Below, in pieces: positions 9,220 through 17,809 of a stretch of 64,000 nt of DNA. The notes beneath the pieces are model-generated. The model did not search any database. It saw only the letters and a program-made list of their open reading frames with translations, and was not told the origin of the DNA. Made by a program: the position numbers and the translations under genes. This stretch comes from an uncultured Lachnospiraceae bacterium (GTDB lineage Bacteria; Bacillota; Clostridia; Lachnospirales; Lachnospiraceae): contig CAKRYR010000004.1 in assembly GCA_934432595.1 (NCBI GenBank), positions 121,840 to 185,839 on the forward strand, given 5' to 3'. Within the stretch, counting starts at the first letter, position 1. The number at the start of each line of letters is the position of its first letter.

Positions 9220-9840
9220 ATGAAAAAGTTTTATTGTATAATAATGTTAATGAGTGCTATTTTGTTAACAGCATGTGGAGAGACTAAAGTAGCTATTACA
9301 GCTGATAAAGCTACTGATAATGAGATCATCGTTGCATCAAAAGGTAAGATGCAGACTTCTATAAAAGAGTCATTTGATAAGAGTTATTATAATAAAGATG
9401 ATTTGGAAAAGTTTATTAAGGATGACATTTCAAGCTTCAATAGTCAAAATAAAACTAAAGTAGCGTTTAATTCAATGAAAGTTGAAAAGAGTAATGTTTA
9501 TGTTGTAATAGATTATCCAACAATAACAGATTATAATGCTTATGATGACTATCAAGTAACTTCTTTGTCTAATAGTGAGGCAAAAGGCAATTTAATAGTT
9601 CCAAGCAAAGTGAAAGTATATGGGAAAAACAAATCAGTTAGTAAAGATAAGGCATTAAAGGACGGAAAGTATAGTGTTGTAGTACTTTCTGCTAAAGAGG
9701 AAAGTTCAAAAGGAAATAAGATAAATACTAAATTGACTGTTGCTGGAAAGATAAAGTATGCAGTAAATGCAAAAAAGGTTGACAGTAATACTGTTAAAGT
9801 GACTTCAGTTAAAGAGCCAGTAGTTGTTATTTATAAGTAA
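9220..9840 (+). CDS. Lipoprotein of unknown function
   Basis: 206 residues. The type II signal peptide MKKFYCIIMLMSAILLTAC has a lipobox LTAC with Cys19 as the lipidation site. The mature part is Lys- and Ser-rich with alternating polar/hydrophobic stretches that suggest beta structure. No recognised domain. It has its own likely promoter (9121) and lies 71 nt before glyS. A surface role on the outer face of the membrane follows from the signal; the function is not known. Confidence 0.8.
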   Translation: MKKFYCIIMLMSAILLTACGETKVAITADKATDNEIIVASKGKMQTSIKESFDKSYYNKDDLEKFIKDDISSFNSQNKTKVAFNSMKVEKSNVYVVIDYPTITDYNAYDDYQVTSLSNSEAKGNLIVPSKVKVYGKNKSVSKDKALKDGKYSVVVLSAKEESSKGNKINTKLTVAGKIKYAVNAKKVDSNTVKVTSVKEPVVVIYK

Positions 9841-9911
9841 ATAGATTAGAAATTTTATATTTAATAGAGAAAGGTAAAAGTTAAAATAGAATATAGGAAG
9901 GTAGTTTGGTT

Positions 9912-11309
9912 ATGAGTAAAGTTGAAAAAACAATGGAAAAGATAGTTGCTTTAGCTAAGGCTAGAGGATTTGTTTATCCTGGTTCAGAAATATATGGTGG
10001 ATTGGCAAATACATGGGACTATGGAAATCTAGGAGTAGAACTTAAAAATAATGTTAAAAAGGCTTGGTGGAAGAAATTTATTCAAGAGAATCCTTATAAT
10101 GTAGGTGTTGATTGTGCGATTCTTATGAATCCACAGACTTGGGTTGCATCAGGACATTTAGGAAGCTTTTCAGATCCACTTATGGATTGTAAAGAGTGCC
10201 ATGAAAGATTTAGAGCTGATCAATTAATAGAGAATTATATGAAAGATAATAATATTGAAATTGAAGGTTCTGTAGATGCATGGTCTCCTGAAAAAATGGC
10301 AAAATACATAGAGAAAAATAATATAGGATGTCCAAGCTGTGGTAAACATAATTTCACAGATATAAGACAATTTAATCTTATGTTTAAGACTTTCCAAGGT
10401 GTAACAGAAGATGCTAAGAATACAGTATATTTGAGACCAGAGACTGCTCAAGGAATATTTGTAAACTTTAAGAACGTTCAGAGAACATCAAGAAAGAAAA
10501 TACCATTTGGAATAGGCCAAATAGGTAAATCTTTTAGAAATGAAATTACACCAGGTAACTTCACATTTAGAACAAGAGAATTTGAACAAATGGAATTAGA
10601 ATTCTTCTGCGAACCAGATACAGATTTAGAATGGTTTGCATATTGGAAGGAGTTCTGCATAAATTGGCTTAAGGAATTAGGTGTTAAGGATGTTGAAATG
10701 AGAGTTCGTGATCATGATCAAGAAGAATTATCATTCTATAGTAAAGCTACTACTGATATTGAATTTTTATTCCCATTTGGTTGGGGTGAATTATGGGGTA
10801 TAGCTGATAGAACAGATTATGACTTATCAAGACATCAGGAAGTTTCAAAAGAAGATTTGACATACTTTGATGATGAAAAGAAGTTAAGATATGTTCCTTA
10901 CGTTATTGAGCCATCACTTGGAGCAGACAGAGTAACATTAGCACTATTATGTGCAGCATATGATGAAGAGGAATTGGAAGGAAATGATACTAGAACGGTA
11001 CTTCACTTCCACCCTGCAATTGCGCCTGTTAAGATAGGAGTATTGCCATTATCTAAGAAGCTAAATGAAGGTGCAATTAAGGTGTTCGAAGAATTAAGTA
11101 AATTATATAATTGTGAATATGACGACAGAGGGAATATAGGTAAGAGATACAGAAGACAAGATGAGATAGGTACGCCATATTGTGTAACATATGATTTTGA
11201 ATCTGAAGAGGATCAATCAGTTACAGTAAGAGATAGAGATACAATGGAGCAAGATAGAGTAAAAATTGTTGACCTTAAGAAATACTTTGAAGAAAAATTT
11301 GCATACTAG
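9912..11309 (+). CDS. glyS: Glycyl-tRNA synthetase (homodimeric type)
   Basis: 465 residues. AGGAAGG at 9895-9901 is 10 nt from ATG 9912, preferred to TTG 9906. Class II features: motif 1 region GFVYPGSEIYGGLANTWDYGNLG, motif 2 FRNEI...FRTREFEQMELEFF, and motif 3 EPSLGADRV. A zinc-knuckle-like CxxC...CPSC pair (CKECHERF and CPSCGKH) lies in the insertion. The C-terminal anticodon-binding domain begins near HFHPAIAPVKIGVLPL. The enzyme charges tRNA-Gly. No T-box is seen in the short upstream gap. Confidence 0.96.
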   Translation: MSKVEKTMEKIVALAKARGFVYPGSEIYGGLANTWDYGNLGVELKNNVKKAWWKKFIQENPYNVGVDCAILMNPQTWVASGHLGSFSDPLMDCKECHERFRADQLIENYMKDNNIEIEGSVDAWSPEKMAKYIEKNNIGCPSCGKHNFTDIRQFNLMFKTFQGVTEDAKNTVYLRPETAQGIFVNFKNVQRTSRKKIPFGIGQIGKSFRNEITPGNFTFRTREFEQMELEFFCEPDTDLEWFAYWKEFCINWLKELGVKDVEMRVRDHDQEELSFYSKATTDIEFLFPFGWGELWGIADRTDYDLSRHQEVSKEDLTYFDDEKKLRYVPYVIEPSLGADRVTLALLCAAYDEEELEGNDTRTVLHFHPAIAPVKIGVLPLSKKLNEGAIKVFEELSKLYNCEYDDRGNIGKRYRRQDEIGTPYCVTYDFESEEDQSVTVRDRDTMEQDRVKIVDLKKYFEEKFAY

Positions 11310-11352
11310 AGATAAATCAGAAAATTTATTATATGCGAAGAATTTGAGTATA

Positions 11353-11395
11353 AAATGCGATGTGGTTTATATAATAGTGTAGCTACATTGCATTT
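11353..11395. repeat. Hairpin upstream of the hydrogenase promoter
   Basis: AAATGCGATGTGG (11353-11365) pairs with CTACATTGCATTT (11383-11395) with two G-T pairs and a 17-nt loop. It lacks a T-run, so it is more probably a 3'-end structure of glyS than an intrinsic terminator. Confidence 0.45.
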
Positions 11396-11398
11396 ATA

Positions 11399-11427
11399 TT
11401 GCTTATTAATAAGCAAGTCTATATATT
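11399..11427 (+). promoter_or_regulatory. hymABC promoter overlapped by a perfect 18-bp palindrome
   Basis: TTGCTTATTAATAAGCAA (11399-11416) equals its own reverse complement. Its first six bases act as a -35 box, with TATATT (11422-11427) exactly 17 nt downstream as -10. An operator lying across -35 and spacer suggests repression. The TTG...CAA ends and 18-bp length resemble Rex (NADH/NAD sensor) sites, but the inner bases differ from the clostridial TTGTTAANNNNTTAACAA form. Confidence 0.6.
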
Positions 11428-11458
11428 ATTTTAAAACAAATGTTAAGGAGGTTAGACC

Positions 11459-11953
11459 ATGTGTTCTAAAAAAGGTTGTGTTCCATTTAAAGGAACAAAA
11501 GAGCAAGAAGAAGCTTTACTTAAAGTAATAGCAGAACTTAAAGATGAAAAAGGTGCCTTGATGCCTATTCTTCAAAAAGCACAAGACATTTATGGATATC
11601 TTCCAATAGAGGTTCAAACAATCATTTCAAATGAAACAGGTATTCCATTAGAGAAGATTTATGGTGTTTCAACTTTCTATGCACAATTTGCATTGAATCC
11701 AAAAGGAAAATATCGTATTTCAGTTTGTCTAGGAACTGCTTGTTATGTAAAAGGTTCTGGTGACATTTATGATTATCTACAAGAAAAACTTGGAATAAAA
11801 GGTGGAGGCTGTACACCTGATGGAAAGTTCTCATTAGATGCATGTCGTTGCGTAGGTGCTTGTGGATTAGCACCAGTTGTCATGGTAAATGATGATGTTT
11901 ACGGACGATTAACTGTAGATGATATTGATGATATTTTAGCAAAATATGAGTAG
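11459..11953 (+). CDS. hymA: [FeFe] hydrogenase subunit, NuoE-like (HymA/HndA/HydC)
   Basis: 164 residues with AAGGAGG before ATG 11459. It is a thioredoxin-like [2Fe-2S] protein: ligands lie in SVCLGTACYVKG and LDACRCVGACGLAP (C-x4-C...C-x3-C pattern), and GVSTFYAQF is the family signature. It is the small electron-transfer subunit of the NAD-linked hydrogenase, homologous to complex I 24-kDa subunit. First gene of a three-gene operon, with 15 nt to the next. Confidence 0.95.
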   Translation: MCSKKGCVPFKGTKEQEEALLKVIAELKDEKGALMPILQKAQDIYGYLPIEVQTIISNETGIPLEKIYGVSTFYAQFALNPKGKYRISVCLGTACYVKGSGDIYDYLQEKLGIKGGGCTPDGKFSLDACRCVGACGLAPVVMVNDDVYGRLTVDDIDDILAKYE

Positions 11954-11968
11954 AAGCGGAGGATTTGT

Positions 11969-13852
11969 ATGAAGTCTCTAGAAGAATTAAAAGAAATTAG
12001 AGAAAAGATGCAAGCAAAAGTTGCTTTGCGTACTGACGAGAGAGAAAAATTCCCAATCTTGGACGGATATAGCAAACATGTTCTTGTTTGTGGTGGTACA
12101 GGATGTACTTCTTCTGATAGTTTAAAGATAATTGAGAAATTAGAAGAAGAAATAAAGAAAAATGGGAAAGAAAATGAAATAGGTATAGTAAAAACTGGAT
12201 GTTTTGGATTGTGTGCTTTAGGACCAATCATGATAGTATATCCAGAAGGAGCATTTTATTCAAGAGTAACTGTTGATGATATTCCAGAAATAGTTTCTGA
12301 GCACTTAGTAAATGGTAATGTTGTTACTCGACTTTTATATGAAGAGACAGTAGATGGAGATAAGATTTTACCTCTTAATGAGACAAAATTCTATAAGAAA
12401 CAACATCGTATAGCACTTCGTAACTGTGGTGTTATTGCACCAGAATGTATAGATGAATATATAGGAACTCATGGATATCAAGCTTTAGGAAAAGTATTAA
12501 CTGCGATGACTCCTGAGGATGTTATCCAAACAATGTTAGATAGTGGCCTTAGAGGACGTGGTGGAGCAGGTTTCCCTACAGGATTAAAATGGAAATTTGC
12601 TGCAGCTAATGATGCAGATCAAAAGTATGTATGTTGTAATGCTGACGAAGGTGACCCAGGTGCATTCATGGACCGTTCAATCTTAGAGGGTGATCCACAC
12701 GTTGTATTAGAAGCTATGGCTATAGCAGGTTATGCTATAGGAGCTAGCCAAGGTTACATATATGTTCGTGCAGAATATCCAATAGCTATTGAGCGTTTGG
12801 AAATTGCTATTAAACAAGCAAGAGAATATGGATTATTAGGAAAAGACATATTCGGAACAGGATTTGACTTTGATATAGACCTTAGATTAGGTGCTGGTGC
12901 ATTTGTATGTGGTGAAGAAACAGCATTGATGACATCAATAGAAGGTAATCGTGGTGAGCCAAGACCTCGTCCACCTTTCCCAGCATTAAAAGGTTTATTC
13001 CAAAAACCAACTATTCTTAACAACGTTGAGACTTGGGCTAATGTTCCAAGAATTATCTTAAACGGTGCTGAATGGTTTGCAAGTATGGGTACTGAAAAAT
13101 CAAAAGGTACTAAGGTATTTGCGTTAGGTGGTAAGATACATAATACAGGTCTTGTTGAAGTACCTATGGGAACTACATTACGTGAAGTTGTAGAAGAAAT
13201 TGGTGGAGGAATTCCTAATGGTAAGAAGTTTAAGGCTGCTCAAACAGGTGGTCCTTCAGGCGGATGTATACCAGCAGAACATTTTGATGTACCAATAGAT
13301 TTTGATAACTTAAAGTCAATTGGTTCTATGATGGGTTCAGGTGGACTTATAGTAATGGATGAATCAACATGTATGGTTGATATAGCAAAATTCTTCCTTG
13401 AGTTCACTGTTGATGAGTCATGTGGTAAATGTACACCTTGTCGTATAGGTACAAAACGTATGCTTGAAATACTTGATAAGATTACTAAAGGTCAAGCAAC
13501 TATGGAAGATTTGGATAAGTTGGAAGAATTATGTGCTCATGTAAGTCAAAGCTCATTATGTGCACTTGGTCAAACAGCTGCTAATCCAATTATTTCAACA
13601 CTTCGTTACTTTAGAGATGAGTATATAGCTCATATAGTAGATAAGAAATGTCCAGCAGGAGTATGTAAGGATTTACTTCAGTATAAGATTAATCCTGACA
13701 AGTGTAGAGGTTGTACACTTTGTTCAAGAGCATGTCCTAATAATGCAATTGCTGGAACAGTTAAGGAAGCACATAAGATTAATCCAGATTTATGCGTTAA
13801 ATGTGGCGCTTGTATGGAAAAATGTAAATTTGGTGCTATTTACAAAGAGTAA
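11969..13852 (+). CDS. hymB: [FeFe] hydrogenase NADH-binding flavoprotein subunit, NuoF-like (HymB)
   Basis: 627 residues. An N-terminal thioredoxin-like ferredoxin domain (HVLVCGGTGCTSS...CFGLCALGP) is followed by the NuoF core with FMN/NADH-binding glycine-rich segments (GLRGRGGAGFPTGLKW, CNADEGDPGAFMDR, GAGAYVCGEETAL-like), an SLBB domain, and the [4Fe-4S] motif ESCGKCTPCRIG. The C-terminus adds two ferredoxin clusters (CRGCTLCSRACP and CVKCGACMEKC). This is the NAD(H) site of trimeric, often electron-bifurcating, hydrogenases. CGGAGG precedes ATG 11969. The stop TAA overlaps the following ATG-like triplet. Confidence 0.96.
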   Translation: MKSLEELKEIREKMQAKVALRTDEREKFPILDGYSKHVLVCGGTGCTSSDSLKIIEKLEEEIKKNGKENEIGIVKTGCFGLCALGPIMIVYPEGAFYSRVTVDDIPEIVSEHLVNGNVVTRLLYEETVDGDKILPLNETKFYKKQHRIALRNCGVIAPECIDEYIGTHGYQALGKVLTAMTPEDVIQTMLDSGLRGRGGAGFPTGLKWKFAAANDADQKYVCCNADEGDPGAFMDRSILEGDPHVVLEAMAIAGYAIGASQGYIYVRAEYPIAIERLEIAIKQAREYGLLGKDIFGTGFDFDIDLRLGAGAFVCGEETALMTSIEGNRGEPRPRPPFPALKGLFQKPTILNNVETWANVPRIILNGAEWFASMGTEKSKGTKVFALGGKIHNTGLVEVPMGTTLREVVEEIGGGIPNGKKFKAAQTGGPSGGCIPAEHFDVPIDFDNLKSIGSMMGSGGLIVMDESTCMVDIAKFFLEFTVDESCGKCTPCRIGTKRMLEILDKITKGQATMEDLDKLEELCAHVSQSSLCALGQTAANPIISTLRYFRDEYIAHIVDKKCPAGVCKDLLQYKINPDKCRGCTLCSRACPNNAIAGTVKEAHKINPDLCVKCGACMEKCKFGAIYKE

Positions 13853-13866
13853 TGGAGGATAGAAGT

Positions 13867-15615
13867 ATGGCAGATATTAATATAAAAATTAATGGCAGAG
13901 ACGTGTCTGCACCAGCAGGCTCTACTATATTAGAAGCAGCACATTTAGCTGGAATTAAGATACCAACTCTCTGTTTTCTAAAAGAAATAAACGAAATCGG
14001 TGCATGTCGTATATGTGTAGTAGAAGTAAAAGGTGCAAGAAGTTTAGTTGCAGCTTGTGTTTATCCTATAAATGAAGGAATGGAAGTTTGGACTAATACT
14101 CCTAAGGTATTAGATTCAAGAAGAAGAACATTACAATTAATCCTTTCTAACCATGATCGTAAGTGTCTTTCATGTGTAAGAAGTGGTAAATGTGAATTAC
14201 AACAATTATGTTTTGAACTTGGTGTAACAGATGAAGGATACTTTGATGGAGAAAGAGAAGAATACGAATTAGATTATTCTGCAAAACATATGGTTCGTGA
14301 TAACAATAAATGTATATTATGTCGTCGTTGTAGCGCTGTATGTGATAAAATTCAAGGTGTTGGTGTTATTGGAGCAAATAACAGAGGTATCAAGACTAGC
14401 ATAGGTTCTGCATTTGAAATGGGATTAGGTGAAACTAGTTGTGTATCATGTGGACAATGTATAGCAGTATGTCCAACAGGTGCATTAAGTGAAAAGGATG
14501 CAAATGATGATGTATTAGCAGCAATTGCAGATCCTACAAAACATGTTGTAGTTCAAACAGCTCCTGCAGTTAGAGCAGCACTTGGAGAAGAGTTCGGTTT
14601 ACCAATTGGAACTGATGTAGAAGGAAAGATGGCAGCAGCTCTTCGTAGACTTGGATTCGATAAGGTATTTGATACTAACTTTAGTGCAGACCTTACAATA
14701 ATGGAAGAAGCTCATGAATTCTTAGATAGAGTACAAAATGGTGGTAAGTTACCTCTTATTACATCATGTTCTCCAGGATGGATTAAGTATTGTGAGCACT
14801 ATTTCCCAGAGATGATTGAGAATTTATCAAGTTGTAAATCTCCTCAACAAATGTTTGGTGCAATAACAAAGACATATTACGCTGAGAAGATGGGAATAGA
14901 TCCTAAGGATATCGTATGTGTAAGTGTAATGCCTTGTACTGCTAAGAAGTTCGAAATTGGTCGTGATGATCAAGATGCTGCTGGTGTACCAGATGTAGAT
15001 ATATCTATAACAACTAGAGAGCTAGCAAGACTTATTAAACGTGTTGGTCTTGACTTTGTAAACCTTCCAGAAGAAGGATTTGATGATCCACTTGGAGAAT
15101 CAACTGGAGCAGGAGTTATCTTTGGTGCAACTGGTGGTGTTATGGAAGCAGCTCTTCGTACAGCAGTTGAAACATTAACTGGAGAAGAACTTAAAGAACT
15201 TGACTTTAAGGAAGTTCGTGGAACAGAAGGAATTAAGGAAGCAACATATCCAGTAGCTGGAATGGATGTTAAAGTTGCAGTAGCATCAGGATTAAGAAAT
15301 GCAAAAGAATTACTTGAGAAAGTAAACGCTGGAGAAGCAGACTACCACTTCATAGAAATCATGGGATGCCCAGGTGGCTGTGTAAATGGTGGAGGTCAAC
15401 CACAAGTTACAGCACATGTAAGAAATTTCGTTGACTATAAAGCTATTCGTGCAAAAGTATTATATGATAAAGATGTTAATAAGCAATTACGTAAATCACA
15501 TGAGAATCCTTCAATAAAGAAAGTATATGAAGAATACTTAGGTGAACCAGGAAGTCATAGAGCACATGAACTTTTACATACAACATATGTAAAAAGAACA
15601 GTTAATAATAACTAA
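13867..15615 (+). CDS. hymC: [FeFe] hydrogenase catalytic subunit (HymC/HydA)
   Basis: 582 residues. GGAGGA (13854-13859) is 7 nt from ATG 13867. Accessory clusters from the N-terminus: [2Fe-2S] (CFLKEINEIGACRIC), His-ligated [4Fe-4S] (HDRKCLSCVRSGKC) and two ferredoxin clusters (CILCRRCSAVC, CVSCGQCIAVCP). H-cluster motifs: L1 TSCSPGW (299-305), L2 MPCTAKKFE, L3 EIMGCPGGCVNGGGQP. L1 has Ser where monomeric clostridial HydA has the second Cys of TSCCPGW. A small-subunit-like domain (SHENPSIKKVYEEYLGEPGSHRAHELLHT) closes the protein. With the two upstream subunits it should couple H2 evolution to NADH and ferredoxin oxidation. Confidence 0.96.
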   Translation: MADINIKINGRDVSAPAGSTILEAAHLAGIKIPTLCFLKEINEIGACRICVVEVKGARSLVAACVYPINEGMEVWTNTPKVLDSRRRTLQLILSNHDRKCLSCVRSGKCELQQLCFELGVTDEGYFDGEREEYELDYSAKHMVRDNNKCILCRRCSAVCDKIQGVGVIGANNRGIKTSIGSAFEMGLGETSCVSCGQCIAVCPTGALSEKDANDDVLAAIADPTKHVVVQTAPAVRAALGEEFGLPIGTDVEGKMAAALRRLGFDKVFDTNFSADLTIMEEAHEFLDRVQNGGKLPLITSCSPGWIKYCEHYFPEMIENLSSCKSPQQMFGAITKTYYAEKMGIDPKDIVCVSVMPCTAKKFEIGRDDQDAAGVPDVDISITTRELARLIKRVGLDFVNLPEEGFDDPLGESTGAGVIFGATGGVMEAALRTAVETLTGEELKELDFKEVRGTEGIKEATYPVAGMDVKVAVASGLRNAKELLEKVNAGEADYHFIEIMGCPGGCVNGGGQPQVTAHVRNFVDYKAIRAKVLYDKDVNKQLRKSHENPSIKKVYEEYLGEPGSHRAHELLHTTYVKRTVNNN

Positions 15616-15745
15616 TCAATATTATTCATGGTCTTAATTAATTACCATAGACTTCAAATAGTTGATGCTTTGCAAGATATGTTGTGAATAATATTAAAAT
15701 AAAATAAATGGCTAACATATAAGATATGTTAGTTTAGTGGGTATG

Positions 15746-15779
15746 AAACCGCGATAGACAATTTCTATCGCGGTTTTTT
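15746..15779 (+). terminator. Terminator of the hymABC operon
   Basis: AAACCGCGATAGA (15746-15758) and TCTATCGCGGTTT (15764-15776) form a perfect 13-bp stem with a 5-nt loop, running into TTTTTT. Confidence 0.9.
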
Positions 15780-15804
15780 GGAGTTTAAGAGGTCTTTATT
15801 TTTT

Positions 15805-15882
15805 ATCGTCACTCGAAAAGCATAAAATGCAAATATCTAAAATCGTCACTCGAAAAAAAAAGTAACCACAAAAATCGTCACT
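15805..15882. repeat. Three short direct repeats, ATCGTCACTCGAAAA type
   Basis: ATCGTCACTCGAAAA occurs at 15805-15819 and 15842-15856, and a partial copy ATCGTCACT at 15874-15882. Start-to-start distances are 37 and 32 nt. They lie between the hym terminator and the stop of spoVAB. Confidence 0.7.
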
Positions 15883-15890
15883 ATAATAAC

Positions 15891-16304
15891 CTACTTGTAG
15901 CATAATCCAAATAAACTTCCTATAATTTTACCTAGAGCAATTGCAACAATAATATATGGCATGCCTTCTACAAGTTTAATGCGTATGGCTAAAATAGGAA
16001 TAGTTTTGATTACTTCTGCAAGGACCATAGCTTGTAAACCGACATACATGCCAGTGAATAGACCATATATACCGAGACCAAAATAACCTGTAGGTAGAGA
16101 TTTGGAAAATAAATAAATTAAATTAAAGATTATTCCACCAGCTATAACCATACATTCATATAAAAGAATATGATTGGCAGTTCCAGTACGCGAAGCAATT
16201 CTATTGATAATACCTATTGCTACGACAAAAGCAAATAATCCTGCCGCTACAGTCCCTCCAGAAGCAAGTCCAATAAAAAAAAGAAAAATGTATTTTAAGA
16301 TCAT
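15891..16304 (-). CDS. spoVAB: Stage V sporulation protein AB
   Basis: 137 residues from the ATG at 16304, which has AAAGGA 9 nt upstream; the ATG at 16322 lacks a site. Four hydrophobic segments, starting MILKYIFLFFIGLASGGTVAAGLFAF, match SpoVAB in length and pattern. SpoVA proteins carry Ca-dipicolinate into the forespore and release it on germination. The gene follows spoVAA closely on the minus strand. Confidence 0.88.
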   Translation of the reverse strand: MILKYIFLFFIGLASGGTVAAGLFAFVVAIGIINRIASRTGTANHILLYECMVIAGGIIFNLIYLFSKSLPTGYFGLGIYGLFTGMYVGLQAMVLAEVIKTIPILAIRIKLVEGMPYIIVAIALGKIIGSLFGLCYK

Positions 16305-16324
16305 TGTGATATATCCTTTCATTC

Positions 16325-16948
16325 TTATATGTCTTTGGTTTTACCTTCTCGTTCTGCGTCTTTAATAAATGCAGTGTTCATATCTTGCTCATAAGTTCTC
16401 ATTTCAATTTGTATAGGAGTAAGATCTTGTTGAAGTTTTTTCCTTGAAAAATGATTAAAGAATAATATAATACCAAGACCTATTCCGATGCTATAAGCAA
16501 TTTCTATTACATTATGCCCATTTTTTGTCCCTAAAAGAAGCCTATTAATTTTATCAAATAGTTTTGCTACATTAACATCCGTATTAAAACTCATAATTGT
16601 AAATCCAGAGCCAAAGAAGGCTATTAGTGCAACAATAGCTGCTTTAATATATTCAAAGCAAAGAGAATGTTTCTTTGGGACTAAGTATTCGACGATAAAG
16701 TCAGGCTCTCCCATATTAATTATTTCTACTTCGGGAAATTGTTTACTAATCATATCTATAACAAACATAATTGAAAATATTATTTTTTGATTTTCTTTTC
16801 CTGTAACTGTGGTAAGTGTCATATCACCGATTTTTTTAGAAATACTACTATTAGAACAGTATATTTTTGCAATATCTTTTATAAGAACGGTAGTGTTGGT
16901 TACAACATTTTTTTGTTCTATTTTGATGTATAATGGTATAATTTGCAT
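16325..16948 (-). CDS. spoVAA: Stage V sporulation protein AA
   Basis: 207 residues. TGAGG is 7 nt before the ATG at 16948, so this start is taken over 16960. The N-terminal soluble domain begins MQIIPLYIKIEQKNVV with the KDIAKIYC strand typical of SpoVAA, and two transmembrane helices follow (AAIVALIAFFGSGFTIM and VIEIAYSIGIGLGIILFF). It forms a two-gene unit with spoVAB, transcribed away from spoVACDE. In Bacillus all spoVA genes lie in one operon, so the split is a local rearrangement of the usual order. Confidence 0.85.
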   Translation of the reverse strand: MQIIPLYIKIEQKNVVTNTTVLIKDIAKIYCSNSSISKKIGDMTLTTVTGKENQKIIFSIMFVIDMISKQFPEVEIINMGEPDFIVEYLVPKKHSLCFEYIKAAIVALIAFFGSGFTIMSFNTDVNVAKLFDKINRLLLGTKNGHNVIEIAYSIGIGLGIILFFNHFSRKKLQQDLTPIQIEMRTYEQDMNTAFIKDAEREGKTKDI

Positions 16949-17287
16949 TTTAAACCTCATTTCTGAGCATATTTCTTTGAAAAAATAGCAAATATAATAG
17001 TTTGCGTTGTGAATAAAGTTATATGATTTAATTTTTACATTTGCAATGAGAACAATTTACTTTTGCTCAGAAGTAAATTGTCTTTTGAAATATCTTAGTG
17101 AATTTTCATATATAGTATGTTTATTTTTTATTAAAATATACATACTACAGTAAAATATCTATACATATATAGAAAAAAATATATATTGCTATTATTAACA
17201 TAAATGTGTTAATTATTGGAAAGTATATATTATTGATAATGAAGAATAATACATATATAGATAGATTTTCTAGAAATGAGGATAGTT
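16949..17287. promoter_or_regulatory. Divergent intergenic region between spoVA halves
   Basis: 339 nt, very AT-rich, must hold both spoVA promoters. ACAATTTACTT (17052-17062) and AAGTAAATTGT (17071-17081) form a perfect 11-bp inverted repeat. I could not place sigma-G boxes with confidence. Confidence 0.4.
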
Positions 17288-17788
17288 ATGGAAAATAAGA
17301 AAAAAGATGAGATATCAATTGATGATATATTAGAAGAAGAGAATCAAGAAGAAAGAGATAAAAAATATAATAAATACGTAAATAGTATTACACCAACTCA
17401 TAATGTATATCAAAATATTATTAGGGCTTTTATTGTAGGTGGAGCAATATGTACGTTAGGAGAAGCATTTGTTAATTTATATATTTATTTTGGAGCAAGT
17501 AAAGAGGATGCTAAATTGTACAATTTAATAACATTAATATTTTTGAGTGCATTAGCTACTGGATTAGGTTTATATTCAAAATTAGCAAAGTATGCAGGAG
17601 CAGGGACACTAGTTCCAATAACAGGATTTGCTAATTCAGTTGCTGCTCCGGCAGTCGAATATAAGTCGGAGGGACAAGTATTTGGTATAGGATGTAAGAT
17701 ATTTACTATTGCAGGGCCTGTTATATTATATGGTGTATTAAGTAGTTGGATATTAGGCTTAATTTATTATATTTTTTCGGCTATATAA
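17288..17788 (+). CDS. spoVAC: Stage V sporulation protein AC
   Basis: 166 residues; GAGGA upstream points to ATG 17288 rather than 17276. An acidic N-terminal tail is followed by four to five hydrophobic helices with the family segments RAFIVGGAICTLGE, AGAGTLVPITGFANSVAAPAVEYKSEG. SpoVAC is the pore-forming, mechanosensitive-like subunit in Bacillus. It opens the rightward spoVAC-AD-AE operon. Confidence 0.95.
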   Translation: MENKKKDEISIDDILEEENQEERDKKYNKYVNSITPTHNVYQNIIRAFIVGGAICTLGEAFVNLYIYFGASKEDAKLYNLITLIFLSALATGLGLYSKLAKYAGAGTLVPITGFANSVAAPAVEYKSEGQVFGIGCKIFTIAGPVILYGVLSSWILGLIYYIFSAI

Positions 17789-17809
17789 TTTAGAAAGGAG
17801 GGAAATTAT

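Noticed and set aside
15805..15882. Possible CRISPR array
   Set aside because: Only two full 15-nt repeats and one partial copy, unequal short spacers and no cas genes.
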